From positions 23,808 through 78,646 of the forward strand of contig CABJCJ010000011.1 in assembly GCA_902364065.1 (NCBI GenBank): DNA of 54,839 nt, given 5' to 3'. Positions 24,894 through 33,415 of this stretch are shown here, piece after piece. How positions within the stretch are numbered: position 1 is the stretch's first letter; every line of letters starts with the position of its first letter. The DNA is from Veillonellaceae bacterium SB90. GTDB taxonomy: Bacteria > Bacillota > Negativicutes > Selenomonadales > Selenomonadaceae. A program made the translations under genes and the position numbers. The notes below the pieces were generated by a model, which did no database searches, had not been told where the DNA came from, and saw only the letters and a list, made by a program, of their open reading frames with translations.

Positions 24894-25559
24894 TTATTTT
24901 AAGATATCGACAAATTTTTTGGCAATTAACTGCGGGCGGGTGATCGCCGAGCCGACGATGGCACCGTAGGCACCGCACTGATAGGCAAGTTTCAGGTCTT
25001 CAGGCGTATTGATGCGTCCTTCCGCGAACACGGGGATGGAGAGCTCGCCGGCCATGCGGGCGATGAGGCCGAAGTCCGGACCCTCGAACTGCGGCGTGTA
25101 CGGCGTGTAACCGGACATCGTCGTCGATACGCAGTCAAAGCCGATCGCTTCGGCATTGCGTCCCTCGTCATCGTTGGAGATATCCGCCAGGGCCAGGCGG
25201 CCGGCTGCATGGATCATATCCAAGAGATCCTTCAGCTTTTCATCGCCGGGACGCCGGCGCAGCGTGGCATCGAGTGCGATGATCTCGCATCCCGTCTCAA
25301 TCAGGTCCTCGACTTCTTCATGAGTCGGCGTGATGTAGATTTCCGAGTCCTCGTAGGGATGCTTGATGAGTCCGATGATTGGAAGACCGGTCACCTTCTT
25401 GATCTCGACGATATCGCCGGTGCTCTGTGCGCGGATGCCGACGGCACCGGCCTGTTTGGCTGCCAGGGCCATGCGTCCCATGATGAATGAACTGTGCAGG
25501 GGTTCATCCGGCAGGGCCTGACAGGAAATGATCAGTTTGCCTTTGAATTGTTCCAGCAT
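24894..25559 (-). CDS. nanE: N-acetylmannosamine-6-phosphate 2-epimerase
   Basis: A 221-residue (beta/alpha)8 barrel converting ManNAc-6-P to GlcNAc-6-P. ISCQALPDEPLH at the N-terminus, GLIKHPYEDSEIYITPT, IIALDAT and AEGRINTPEDLK are family marks. It is the first gene of the operon, directly behind the candidate promoter and operator. The product is the substrate of NagA, encoded divergently. Confidence 0.95.
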   Translation of the reverse strand: MLEQFKGKLIISCQALPDEPLHSSFIMGRMALAAKQAGAVGIRAQSTGDIVEIKKVTGLPIIGLIKHPYEDSEIYITPTHEEVEDLIETGCEIIALDATLRRRPGDEKLKDLLDMIHAAGRLALADISNDDEGRNAEAIGFDCVSTTMSGYTPYTPQFEGPDFGLIARMAGELSIPVFAEGRINTPEDLKLAYQCGAYGAIVGSAITRPQLIAKKFVDILK

Positions 25560-25641
25560 ATTTGCCTCCTTGCGTGCTCATACAGCAGATACTGCCATCT
25601 GCCGGCCGGCTGAATCGCTGGCCTATCGGATTACATAGACA

Positions 25642-25670
25642 AGTATAGCACTGACTTCTCAGAAATGCAA
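25642..25670 (-). promoter_or_regulatory. Promoter of the nan operon
   Basis: On the minus strand TTGCAT (25665-25670) and TATACT (25642-25647) are spaced by 17 bp, 83 bp ahead of nanE. Confidence 0.65.
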
Positions 25671-25672
25671 TA

Positions 25673-25715
25673 AAATTTCATAATAAAAATAAAAAATATC
25701 TTATTAATGAAATTT
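25673..25715. promoter_or_regulatory. Inverted-repeat operator candidate between nanE and nagA
   Basis: AAATTTCATAATAA (25673-25686) and TTATTAATGAAATTT (25701-25715) are inverted copies differing by one base insertion. The pair sits between the two divergent promoters, touching the nan -35, and fits a site for the RpiR regulator encoded in the operon. Confidence 0.6.
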
Positions 25716-25736
25716 ATTTTCTAAATTGAAGGCGTG

Positions 25737-25745
25737 TGGTATAAT
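25737..25745 (+). promoter_or_regulatory. Extended -10 promoter of nagA
   Basis: TGG-TATAAT gives an extended -10, with no good -35. The leader to nagA (about 45 nt) contains a small GCTGCTATACAGCAGC hairpin just before AGGAGG. Confidence 0.6.
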
Positions 25746-25798
25746 GATGACAAAGGATGATGCTGCTATACAGCAGCTGCAGCATACAGGAGGAACAT

Positions 25799-26944
25799 AT
25801 GAAAGCAATCATAAATGGCAGACTTGTCCTGCCGGATACGACCCTGGATCATCACGTTCTCTTATACGAAGGAGATACCATTGCGGACATCGTCCCGCAG
25901 GATGCGGTGAATCTGGATAACTGCGAAACGGTCATTGAGGCAGAGGGAGCCTTCGTGATGCCGGGCTTCATCAATGAACACATCCATGGCTGTGCCGGCG
26001 TGGATACGATGGATGAAGATGCGGAGGCCCTGCCGAAGATGCAGCAGGTGCTGCCGGCAACGGGCGTTACGTCATTTTTGCCGACGACGATGACGTACGA
26101 CCGGCCGCGCATTGAAGCGGCACTCGGGAGAATTCGGCAGGCCAAGGGGAATCCGGGTGCACGCATCCTCGGCGCGCATATGGAAGGCCCGTTCATCAGC
26201 AAGACGTATAAGGGCGCACAGAAAGAATCAAATATCTCAGTAGCAGACTTTTCCTGGCTGGAGCCGTATGACGATGTCGTCAAGATCATTACGCTGGCGC
26301 CGGAAACATTACAGGGAAAGGCTTTCCTTGAAGCGTGTGCCAAGCACGATATCATCGTCTCGGTCGGTCACAGCGCAGCCACGTATGAGGAAGTGCGGTC
26401 AATCATGGCGGACTGCCCGTTTTACCACATCACGCATCTCTTCAATGCGATGACGCCGCTTCATCACCGGAAGCCGGGCATCGTGGGCGCGGCGCTCCTG
26501 GACCCGCATGCGCATTGCGAGCTTATTTGCGACAATCTCCATGTACATCCGGCCGCGCAGGAACTCGTTTACCATATGAAGGGGCAGGATGGCATCATCC
26601 TGATCACCGATTCGCTCCGGGCCTGCCTGCTCGCCGACGGCGAGTCGGAACTCGGCGGACAGAAGGTATTCGTCCGTAATGGAGAGGCGCGTCTGGCAGA
26701 CGGCACGCTGGCGGGCAGCATTGCGCCGATGCATGAGGTCGTCCATCACTTCTTCGTGAACAGCAAGGCCCCGCTGCATGAAGTAGTGGCCATGGCTACG
26801 GTCAATCCGGCCCGGGACCTCGGCGTCTGCGACCGCCTCGGTTCGCTCGCAAAAGGCAAGCTGGCCGATATCGTGATCATCTCGCCCGATGATTTCCGCG
26901 TAAAAAAGACCCTGATCGGCGGCGAAATCGTCTATACGGCATAA
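25799..26944 (+). CDS. nagA: N-acetylglucosamine-6-phosphate deacetylase
   Basis: A 381-residue amidohydrolase removing acetate from GlcNAc-6-P. Metal ligands and catalytic residues are visible: NEHIHGCAGVDT, HMEGPFISK, VGHSAATYEE, THLFNAMTPLHHR, and the catalytic Asp in LITDSLRA. AGGAGG fixes the start at 25799. It is transcribed away from nanE across the shared control region and links the sialate and MurNAc routes to NagB. Confidence 0.96.
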   Translation: MKAIINGRLVLPDTTLDHHVLLYEGDTIADIVPQDAVNLDNCETVIEAEGAFVMPGFINEHIHGCAGVDTMDEDAEALPKMQQVLPATGVTSFLPTTMTYDRPRIEAALGRIRQAKGNPGARILGAHMEGPFISKTYKGAQKESNISVADFSWLEPYDDVVKIITLAPETLQGKAFLEACAKHDIIVSVGHSAATYEEVRSIMADCPFYHITHLFNAMTPLHHRKPGIVGAALLDPHAHCELICDNLHVHPAAQELVYHMKGQDGIILITDSLRACLLADGESELGGQKVFVRNGEARLADGTLAGSIAPMHEVVHHFFVNSKAPLHEVVAMATVNPARDLGVCDRLGSLAKGKLADIVIISPDDFRVKKTLIGGEIVYTA

Positions 26945-26990
26945 AAAAAAATCCCGGAAGTCCAGCTTTGCTGGATTTCCGGGATTTTTT
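26944..26990 (+). terminator. Rho-independent terminator after nagA
   Basis: Long stem AAAAAATCCCGGAA...TCCAG / CTGGA...TTCCGGGATTTTTT with loop CTTTG. The T-run and A-run make it effective in both directions, so it also serves the converging mutarotase gene. Confidence 0.9.
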
Positions 26991-27036
26991 GTGCCGGCAT
27001 CATCTGCCGGTCTTTTTGTTTGTTTTCTTTATCTGC

Positions 27037-27915
27037 TCAGCCGATCTCAATCGTATAGGTGAAGCTCTGTTCCCCACCGGCTGCGAGGCGCTCGCTGCCC
27101 TCACGCTCGGCGAAATCGCCGTTGAAATCCTCGTAGTCGGCATGGCCGTGCCACGGCTCGAGGCAGAGGAATGGTGCACCGCCCTGCGATGGCGTCCAGA
27201 AGCCCCAGAACGGGAAATCCTTCGCGATGACGGAGAGGGATTTTTCGCTCTTGGTCGAACGGATCGTGACTTTATCGGAGCGAAGGTTGTGGTAGGCGAG
27301 TACATCGTCCTTGAATTCCTCGAAATTGAGCGGCAACTTCGTGCCCTTGAGCGGCTTGTCGCCAGCTGTGCGCAGGAACTGGCCCTGGGCATTAAGCGGC
27401 ATGTTCGGTGCATCTTCCTCCTGGTTGAATTCCAGATAGCAGTCGGCGAACGTTTCGCCATGGACAATCGGGCAGCGGTAGGCACCGTGTGCGCCGATGG
27501 AATAGATCATCTCGTGGTCATCGTGATTGCGGACGGTCCAGATGACCTTTACCTGTCTGCCGTGCAGTTCATAGGCCACGACGAGCTCGAATTTCCAGGG
27601 ATATTTCTTGAGGGACTCATCGGTCCAGAGCAGCGAGAAGGCGATGCGGTCCTTCTTTTCCTCGACGAGCCGGAAATCCGAGATGCGTCCGAGGCCGTGG
27701 CTCGGCAGCTCGTATTCCTGTCCGTTCACGCGGTATTTGTTGTCCTTGAGCTTGCCGACAATCGGGAAGAGTACCGGCGAGCTGTATTTCCACCAGGAGG
27801 GGTCGCCGTTCCAGAGGTATTCCGTTTCATCGGCGCGTTCCTTGATGGAACGCAGTTCTGCGCCATGGTCGCGGACCTGTACGCAGAGTTCGTCATTTTG
27901 AATCGTGTAAAGCAT
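27037..27915 (-). CDS. Aldose 1-epimerase-like protein (LacX type)
   Basis: A 292-residue protein of the galactose mutarotase superfamily. GAELRSIKERADETEYLW at the N-terminus, SSPVLFPIVGKL, the ELPSHGLGRISDF strand with the conserved His, IGAHGAYRCPI with the second His, and FLCLEPWHGHAD with the C-terminal acidic residue are visible. These proteins interconvert sugar anomers or bind phosphosugars. GAGG precedes ATG. The substrate is unknown; the neighbourhood suggests an amino sugar or hexose. Confidence 0.88.
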   Translation of the reverse strand: MLYTIQNDELCVQVRDHGAELRSIKERADETEYLWNGDPSWWKYSSPVLFPIVGKLKDNKYRVNGQEYELPSHGLGRISDFRLVEEKKDRIAFSLLWTDESLKKYPWKFELVVAYELHGRQVKVIWTVRNHDDHEMIYSIGAHGAYRCPIVHGETFADCYLEFNQEEDAPNMPLNAQGQFLRTAGDKPLKGTKLPLNFEEFKDDVLAYHNLRSDKVTIRSTKSEKSLSVIAKDFPFWGFWTPSQGGAPFLCLEPWHGHADYEDFNGDFAEREGSERLAAGGEQSFTYTIEIG

Positions 27916-27950
27916 GTTTTTTCCTCATTTCTATGCAGAGATTGTTTCTA

Positions 27951-27973
27951 TGACATCATTCGTGATGAGGTCA
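27951..27973. promoter_or_regulatory. Inverted repeat upstream of the mutarotase gene
   Basis: TGACATCAT and TGATGAGGTCA form an interrupted inverted repeat 36 bp before the start of the leftward mutarotase gene. The rest of 27916-28152 is AT-rich spacer with a weak TATACT before pdxS. Confidence 0.35.
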
Positions 27974-28152
27974 GTTCATTCCTGCCTGTCAGGCCAGATT
28001 CCCCATGGTATCGGCTTGGCGGAGAGGAAGCTTTTTATTTTGACCTTATAAAAATAAATAAGATTGATGCTTTTGATAATATCAGTAAAGCGTATACTGA
28101 AAGACGTAATCATTTTTTACGATAAAGAGCAAACGCGTGAGGAGGATTTCCG

Positions 28153-29037
28153 ATGAAAGAAGAACTGGAAAACCGCTATGAGCTTAACAAACAGTTGGCC
28201 CAGATGTTGAAAGGCGGTGTCATCATGGACGTGACGACGCCGGAGCAGGCGAAGGTCGCGGAGGAGGCCGGAGCCTGTGCGGTCATGGCGCTCGAGCGCA
28301 TTCCCGCGGATATCCGTGCGGCGGGCGGCGTCTCGCGCATGAGCGACCCGAAAATGATCAAAGGCATTCAGCAGTCTGTATCGATTCCCGTCATGGCAAA
28401 GTGCCGCATCGGCCACTTTGTCGAGGCACAGGTACTTGAGGCCATCGATATTGACTACATCGACGAGAGCGAGGTCTTGTCGCCGGCTGACGATGCCTAC
28501 CACATCGATAAACACAAATTCCGCGTGCCGTTTGTCTGCGGCGCGCGCGATCTTGGCGAGGCTTTGCGCCGCATTGCCGAGGGGGCCTCGATGATCCGCA
28601 CGAAGGGCGAGCCGGGCACGGGCGATGTCGTGCAGGCTGTGCGTCACATGCGCAAGATCAATGCCCAGATTGCCGCGCTGACCGCAAAGCGCGAGGATGA
28701 ACTCTTCGAGGCGGCCAAGGCGCTCGCTGTGCCGTATGCACTCGTCCAGTACGTCCACGATAACGGCCGGCTGCCGGTCGTCAACTTTGCCGCGGGCGGC
28801 ATCGCGACGCCTGCTGACGCCGCACTCATGATGCAGCTCGGTGCTGAGGGTGTCTTTGTCGGTTCGGGAATTTTCAAGTCGGGCAATCCAGCCAAGCGCG
28901 CCCGGGCCATCGTGCAGGCCGTGACAAACTACGAGAACCTGGAAATCATTGCGGAACTTTCGGAAGACCTTGGCGAGGCGATGGTCGGCATCAACGAAGA
29001 GGAGATTGAGCTTTTGATGGCGGAGAGGGGGAAGTGA
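28153..29037 (+). CDS. pdxS: Pyridoxal 5'-phosphate synthase subunit PdxS
   Basis: A 294-residue barrel that makes PLP from ribose-5-P, glyceraldehyde-3-P and ammonia. [13 protein letters not shown], the lysine in [36 protein letters not shown] and [14 protein letters not shown] are signatures. GAGGAGG precedes ATG. pdxT follows after 1 bp. In Bacillus the same pair lies in the broader dnaX-recR neighbourhood, as it does here within 25 kb. PLP is the cofactor of HemL and threonine ammonia-lyase in this window. Confidence 0.97.
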   Translation: MKEELENRYELNKQLAQMLKGGVIMDVTTPEQAKVAEEAGACAVMALERIPADIRAAGGVSRMSDPKMIKGIQQSVSIPVMAKCRIGHFVEAQVLEAIDIDYIDESEVLSPADDAYHIDKHKFRVPFVCGARDLGEALRRIAEGASMIRTKGEPGTGDVVQAVRHMRKINAQIAALTAKREDELFEAAKALAVPYALVQYVHDNGRLPVVNFAAGGIATPADAALMMQLGAEGVFVGSGIFKSGNPAKRARAIVQAVTNYENLEIIAELSEDLGEAMVGINEEEIELLMAERGK

Positions 29038-29038
29038 C

Positions 29039-29605
29039 ATGGCAAAGAGGATTGGTGTACTCGCCGTGCAGGGGGCCTTTGCCGAGCATGAGGCGATGCT
29101 CCGTGCACTCGGTGCCGTGTGCCATGAGCTGCGCAACATGGCAGACCTTGAAGAGAAGCCCGATGGCCTCGTGCTGCCGGGCGGCGAGAGTACGGTGCAG
29201 CGCAAGATCCTGATGGAGAGCGGCATGCTCGCGCCCATTAAGTCATGGATTGAGGAGGGCATGCCCGTGCTCGCGACATGTGCCGGGCTCATCTTGCTGG
29301 CCGAGCACCTGAGCAACGACGCGCGCACGTGCTTCAGGACGCTGCCCGTCACCGTGCGCCGCAACGCCTATGGCCGCCAGCTCGGCAGCTTTGTCACGGA
29401 GGCAGAAGTACGCCATATCGGCCGCATGCGCCAGAATTTCATCCGCGCTCCCTACATCGAGCAGGTCAGCCCCGGAGTTGAAGTCCTTTCTGAGACGGAC
29501 GGCCACGTCACCGCCGTGCGCCATGACCATCAGCTCGCCCTGTCCTTCCATCCCGAAGTCGGACATGATACGCGGCTGCATGAGGCCTTCCTGCATATGA
29601 TATGA
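29039..29605 (+). CDS. pdxT: Pyridoxal 5'-phosphate synthase glutaminase subunit PdxT
   Basis: A 188-residue class I glutaminase supplying ammonia to PdxS. GVLAVQGAFAEHEAML, LPGGEST, the nucleophile in ATCAGLILLAEHL and the C-terminal FHPEVGHD His/Glu complete the triad. The start codon is 1 bp after the pdxS stop. Confidence 0.97.
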   Translation: MAKRIGVLAVQGAFAEHEAMLRALGAVCHELRNMADLEEKPDGLVLPGGESTVQRKILMESGMLAPIKSWIEEGMPVLATCAGLILLAEHLSNDARTCFRTLPVTVRRNAYGRQLGSFVTEAEVRHIGRMRQNFIRAPYIEQVSPGVEVLSETDGHVTAVRHDHQLALSFHPEVGHDTRLHEAFLHMI

Positions 29606-29619
29606 GGAAGCAGGCACAA

Positions 29620-29653
29620 AAACAGGAGATACCAATTGGTATCTCCTGCTTTG
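29620..29653. terminator. Bidirectional terminator between pdxT and the NlpC/P60 gene
   Basis: A perfect 26-bp palindrome CAGGAGATACCAA with its complement (29623-29648), flanked by AAAAA on one side and CTTTG on the other. Confidence 0.75.
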
Positions 29654-29660
29654 ATATTCA

Positions 29661-30428
29661 TCATTTGACGATATGTTTGCCGCCGATGTAGCGGGGCTGC
29701 CAGTAGCTGTTGGAGAGGCTGTCGATGCGGACGCCGCGGCTTGAGGAGGCGTGGATGAACTGGTCGTCGCCGAGGTAGATGCCGCAGTGCGAAGGGCCTG
29801 GCTCGTAAGTCGTGAAGAAGACGAGGTCGCCGGGTTCGAGCTGGCTCTTGCTCGTCGTGCGCAGGCCGAGGCGGTACTGGTCGTCGGCGAGGCGCGGGAT
29901 GCTGATGCCGTTCTTGCCGAAGACGTACTGCAGGTAGCCGGAGCAGTCAAAGGCCTTGGGCGTCGCGCCGCCGAAGCTGTAGGGCACGCCGATGTATGAC
30001 TTGGCCGTCGAGATGATGCTGCTGACCTTGCTGCGCTCGAGGATTGGCTTGTTGTTGGGGACGGTCGGGCCGTAATACGGCGCCGTCTTCTTGAGACGCT
30101 CGAGCAGAGCTTCCTTGTCCTTGATGGAGCCGTGGTGGATGGACTTCGTGTCCTTGAGGGCGCGCCAGGTCGCATTGTTGACGATGCCCGTGGCCCGGAG
30201 GTTGTTGTCCTTCTGGAACTGGGTGACGACGCGCTGCGTTTCCTCGCCAAAAATGCCGTCGATGTCCTTGATCGTGTAGCCGACGTTCTGGAGCTTCTGC
30301 TGCAGCAGCATGACATCGCGGCCCGACGAATTAAGCTTGAGGACAGGGGCGGCCAGGGCGGTCGTATTCAGTAAGAATGGGAAGAGCACGGCGCAGACGC
30401 CGGCCCGCAAGAAACGCAGTTTGTGCAT
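29661..30428 (-). CDS. Secreted NlpC/P60 peptidoglycan endopeptidase
   Basis: A 255-residue exported protein. Residues 1-27 are a signal peptide ending ALA. Residues 30-92 are a peptidoglycan-binding domain of the PG_binding_1 type (DVMLLQQKLQNVGY...DGIFGEETQRVVTQFQK). Residues 133-255 are an NlpC/P60 peptidase with nucleophile C162 in FDCSGYLQYVF, H214 in SHCGIYLG and H226 in FIHASS. It should cleave stem peptides in the wall. ATG 30428 follows AGGAAGGA. The ArsR-type gene lies 47 bp upstream with no terminator between, so the two are probably co-transcribed. The neighbouring mur genes recycle wall sugar. Confidence 0.92.
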   Translation of the reverse strand: MHKLRFLRAGVCAVLFPFLLNTTALAAPVLKLNSSGRDVMLLQQKLQNVGYTIKDIDGIFGEETQRVVTQFQKDNNLRATGIVNNATWRALKDTKSIHHGSIKDKEALLERLKKTAPYYGPTVPNNKPILERSKVSSIISTAKSYIGVPYSFGGATPKAFDCSGYLQYVFGKNGISIPRLADDQYRLGLRTTSKSQLEPGDLVFFTTYEPGPSHCGIYLGDDQFIHASSSRGVRIDSLSNSYWQPRYIGGKHIVK

Positions 30429-30475
30429 AATGAGTCCTTCCTTTGTGAGACGCACAAAACAAAACGGAACAAACC

Positions 30476-30838
30476 TCAGGATTCCCGAACGTGCTCGAGT
30501 CCCTGATTGATGAGCTTGACGACGTGGTCGTCGTCGAGCGAATACCAGGCTTCCTTTCCCTCCTTGCGGAACTTGACGAGGCGGGCCGCACGCAGGACGC
30601 GGAGCTGGTGAGAGATGGCAGACTGACCCATCTGCAGGGATTGGGCGATGTCGCAGACGCACATCTCCTCTTCGGCTGCGAGCAGCGACAGGAGCTTGAT
30701 GCGCGTCCGGTCGCCGAGAATCTTAAAAAGCTCCGCGAGCCTCAGGCTCGTCTCATCGTCGAGGCGGTGCAGGAGCGCATCCTGGACTTTATCGGGATGG
30801 GGATGATGGATTTCGCAGAGATCTTCGTTCTGGTTCAT
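30476..30838 (-). CDS. ArsR/SmtB family metal-responsive regulator
   Basis: A 120-residue winged-helix repressor. LFKILGDRTRIKLLSLL leads to EEEMCVCDIAQ (C60, C62), the alpha-3 metal site of ArsR/CadC-type sensors, then QMGQSAISHQLRVLR, the recognition helix. An N-terminal C8 and the cluster HHPHPD could complete a metal site as in CadC. Such proteins normally control metal exporters, but no exporter is adjacent; the next gene is a wall hydrolase. Confidence 0.9.
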   Translation of the reverse strand: MNQNEDLCEIHHPHPDKVQDALLHRLDDETSLRLAELFKILGDRTRIKLLSLLAAEEEMCVCDIAQSLQMGQSAISHQLRVLRAARLVKFRKEGKEAWYSLDDDHVVKLINQGLEHVRES

Positions 30839-30868
30839 GTCTTACCAAATTCCTTCCTTGTTTATTAT

Positions 30869-31969
30869 TTATATTATATCAGTTTGTTCCAGGAACTGGA
30901 ATGAAAATTTTCTTCCAGGCGTGATGTAGGGCATGAGCTGCAGGTCTTCGGGCAGAAGCTGCGCAGCCACGTTGGTGCGCGGATCGGCAGGCTGCGCGCG
31001 GCGGATGATCTGGAGCTCTCCCATATAGCGGCCGTATTTCTCGTTGTCGATGGTGACGGCACCGATCGGGCGCTTATCGGTATGGTCCGGATGGATGGCA
31101 GATCCCGCCTGTTTCAGCAGCGGACGGCTCTCCTGGGCGCGGATGGCATCGCGCGCTTCGTCGAGGCGTGCCGTGAAGGGATGTGTTAGCAACTGGCGCT
31201 CGGCCGCGTCGGAGGTGAGCAGACGGGCCTTGAGGATCACGCGGTCGTTCTTGAGGGCGGCGAGGGCAGCAATCTCGTCTTCCGTGGGCAGGGCATCGGC
31301 GAGGAAGACGGCGTCACAGCCAAGCGCAACGAGGTGACGGGACGCGAAGCTTGTCGAGACGTCGCGATGGTCCTCAAGTGTGGGCAGCCCGTCGCCGAGC
31401 GGCGAACGACGGCGGCCGTCACGGCTTGGGACAAAGGCGCTGACGCGCACGCCGAAGCGGTGCAGCCGGATATTGGCATGGACGAGTGCTTCTTCGCTGA
31501 TGCCCGTGCCGCGGCGCGGGTAGAAGTTGTGCAGGGCCTCGATGCGCGAGAAATCGGCATTGGCATCGCGCAGATGCTGCAGCACGGAGCTCGTGGTGGT
31601 CGAGGCGTTGAGCTGGATGCGCAGCTCCGGATAGCGCCGCGTCAGGCCGGCGATTTCCTGCCAGGAAAAGCCGTCGTCGAGCCGCAGGGTCGTGATGCCG
31701 AGCATGCGCAGTGCCGAGGGATTGAATTCCTTGAGACCGAGCAGCGGCAGCATGGCGGGAGAAACATCGGAAATGATTTCCATATCATGGCGGTGTGCCG
31801 CCTGCAGGAGCAGGCCGAATTCGCGCTTGAGCGCCGTCGTGTCGGTTTCCGGGATATGAAGGGAGGTAAAGATCCGGTGAATCCCGTAGCCTGCTGCCAT
31901 TTCAATCAGCTGGAGGTTTTCTTCCAGTGTATTGTCGAGTCCCGGGTAGATCGAGATACCATTTTCCAT
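30869..31969 (-). CDS. mupG: MupG family 6-phospho-N-acetylmuramidase (DUF871)
   Basis: A 366-residue barrel plus C-terminal cyclophilin-like domain. ISIYPGLDNTLEENLQLIE at the N-terminus, HRIFTSLHIPE, ISDVSPAMLPLLG, LRLDDGF, NASTTT and ALHNFYPRRGTGIS are DUF871/MupG signatures. S. aureus MupG hydrolyses MurNAc-6-P-GlcNAc. It is the third gene of murQ-murP-mupG, so muropeptide disaccharides are probably imported and phosphorylated by MurP, split by MupG and processed by MurQ. AAAGGAGG precedes ATG. Confidence 0.93.
   Translation of the reverse strand: MENGISIYPGLDNTLEENLQLIEMAAGYGIHRIFTSLHIPETDTTALKREFGLLLQAAHRHDMEIISDVSPAMLPLLGLKEFNPSALRMLGITTLRLDDGFSWQEIAGLTRRYPELRIQLNASTTTSSVLQHLRDANADFSRIEALHNFYPRRGTGISEEALVHANIRLHRFGVRVSAFVPSRDGRRRSPLGDGLPTLEDHRDVSTSFASRHLVALGCDAVFLADALPTEDEIAALAALKNDRVILKARLLTSDAAERQLLTHPFTARLDEARDAIRAQESRPLLKQAGSAIHPDHTDKRPIGAVTIDNEKYGRYMGELQIIRRAQPADPRTNVAAQLLPEDLQLMPYITPGRKFSFQFLEQTDII
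30873..30878 (-). promoter_or_regulatory. -10 element for arsR-nlpC inside the 3' end of mupG
   Basis: Minus-strand TATAAT, with a poor TTCCAG -35 at 17 bp. The AT-rich run TATAATATAAATAATAA downstream could hold an ArsR operator. Confidence 0.4.
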
Positions 31970-31981
31970 GACAATCCTCCT

Positions 31982-33412
31982 TTATTTATGTGAAGTATCT
32001 GGTGTACGTTCCTCCGGGGGATCGTCAAAGCCGAGCAGCCAGGTTGCGGCAAAGCCGCTGACGTAGGCGGTCAGGAGACCCAGGAGATAAATAGGGATCT
32101 GGTCGGTGGCGGCAGCAAGAGGCAGACCCGAGATGCCGAGCGTCGCCGCGCCGACCATGAACGAGGCCTGCACGGCTCCGCCGAAGGCACCGCCGATGCA
32201 GGCGCCGAGGAAGGGCTTGCCGAGCGGCAGCGTGACGCCGTAGATCAGAGGTTCCCCGACGCCCATGATGCCGACGGGCAGGGCGGAAGCGATGGTTTTC
32301 TTGAGAAAGCGGTTGTGCGTCCTGCAGTAGACGGCGATGCTGGCACCGACCTGCCCGCCGCCGGCCATGGCAAGTACGGGCAGCAGGATGGTGACGCCGT
32401 AGCGGGAGAGGAGTTCGGCGTGGATGGGGGTGAACGTCTGATGCACGCCGAGCATGACCATCGGCAGCCAGGCGCCGCCCAGCAGGAAGCCCGTGATGGC
32501 GCCGCCTGAGCCGATGGCGTTCGTGGCGGCGCTGCCGATGGTATCGGAGATCAGCCCGCCCAGGGGCTGCAGGACGCAGATGGCGGCTGTGCCGGCCAGG
32601 AGGAAGGTGAAGAGCGGCGTCAGGAACAGGCTGAACATATCAGGGATGACGCGCCGCAGGCCGCGCTCGATGAGGGACTGCAGAGCTGCGACGAGCAGCA
32701 CGGCGATGACGCTGCCGCGTCCCGGCACGAGGGCTTCGCCGCCGAGCTCGACCGAGGCGAGCGACGGATGGCTGATGAGTGCGCCGAGAATGCCGCCGAT
32801 GATCGGGGTACCGCCGAATTCTTTTGCGGCATTGTAGCCGACGAAAAGGTTCATGCCCCAGAATACGGTGTTGCCGGCAATGGCGAGCAGCTGGTAGAGC
32901 GTGGTCTGGGTGAAGGCCGGATCGGCCTTGCCCGCTACGTTAAGGATGCCGCTGATGAGTCCGCAGGCAATGAAGGCCGGGATCAGCGGTATGAAGATGC
33001 TCGCGATGCGCTTGAACAGCAGCTTGATGGGCGTGGCGTTGCGTGCCCGTATCCTGGCGTGCAGGGCCTTTCCGTCGCCGATGGCAGCAGTCTCGGGCGA
33101 TGATGCGGCATCCTCCTCTTGCGGCTTGGCGGCCTGTGCCTGAGGGGCGTCAGCTGCCTTTTCTCCCGTGATGAGGGCTTCATAGGCAGTAGTTACCTTA
33201 TCGACGCGGCCGGGTCCCAGGATGACCTGGAGCTCCTCTCCGGCATCGTGGACGCCGAGTACGCCCGGCAGTTTGCCGAGCGAGGCAACCATCGCGGCAT
33301 CCTTTTGCCGGAGAACAAGGCGCAGGCGCGTCATGCAATGCGTGACGGAAATGATGTTTTCCGCCGGCCCCGTCAGCAGGAAGATCTGCCAGGCGAGTGC
33401 TTCGTGGTCCAT
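31982..33412 (-). CDS. murP: PTS EIIBC, N-acetylmuramic acid (or MurNAc-GlcNAc) specific
   Basis: A 476-residue phosphotransferase permease. The EIIB domain (1-85) has the phosphorylated C26 in VTHCMTRLRL; the EIIC domain (about 115-465) holds ten or so helices with GVGEPLIYGVTLPLGKPFL near the C-terminus. There is no EIIA domain, as in E. coli MurP, which borrows EIIA(Glc). The start lies 3 bp after the murQ stop, with AAGGAGG overlapping the murQ end. Flanking murQ and mupG define the substrate class. Confidence 0.92.
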   Translation of the reverse strand: MDHEALAWQIFLLTGPAENIISVTHCMTRLRLVLRQKDAAMVASLGKLPGVLGVHDAGEELQVILGPGRVDKVTTAYEALITGEKAADAPQAQAAKPQEEDAASSPETAAIGDGKALHARIRARNATPIKLLFKRIASIFIPLIPAFIACGLISGILNVAGKADPAFTQTTLYQLLAIAGNTVFWGMNLFVGYNAAKEFGGTPIIGGILGALISHPSLASVELGGEALVPGRGSVIAVLLVAALQSLIERGLRRVIPDMFSLFLTPLFTFLLAGTAAICVLQPLGGLISDTIGSAATNAIGSGGAITGFLLGGAWLPMVMLGVHQTFTPIHAELLSRYGVTILLPVLAMAGGGQVGASIAVYCRTHNRFLKKTIASALPVGIMGVGEPLIYGVTLPLGKPFLGACIGGAFGGAVQASFMVGAATLGISGLPLAAATDQIPIYLLGLLTAYVSGFAATWLLGFDDPPEERTPDTSHK

Positions 33413-33415
33413 GAT

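Noticed and set aside
27990..28152. Riboswitch or regulator site upstream of pdxS
   Set aside because: Only AT-rich sequence and weak promoter-like elements are visible; no conserved riboswitch core and no PdxR gene nearby.
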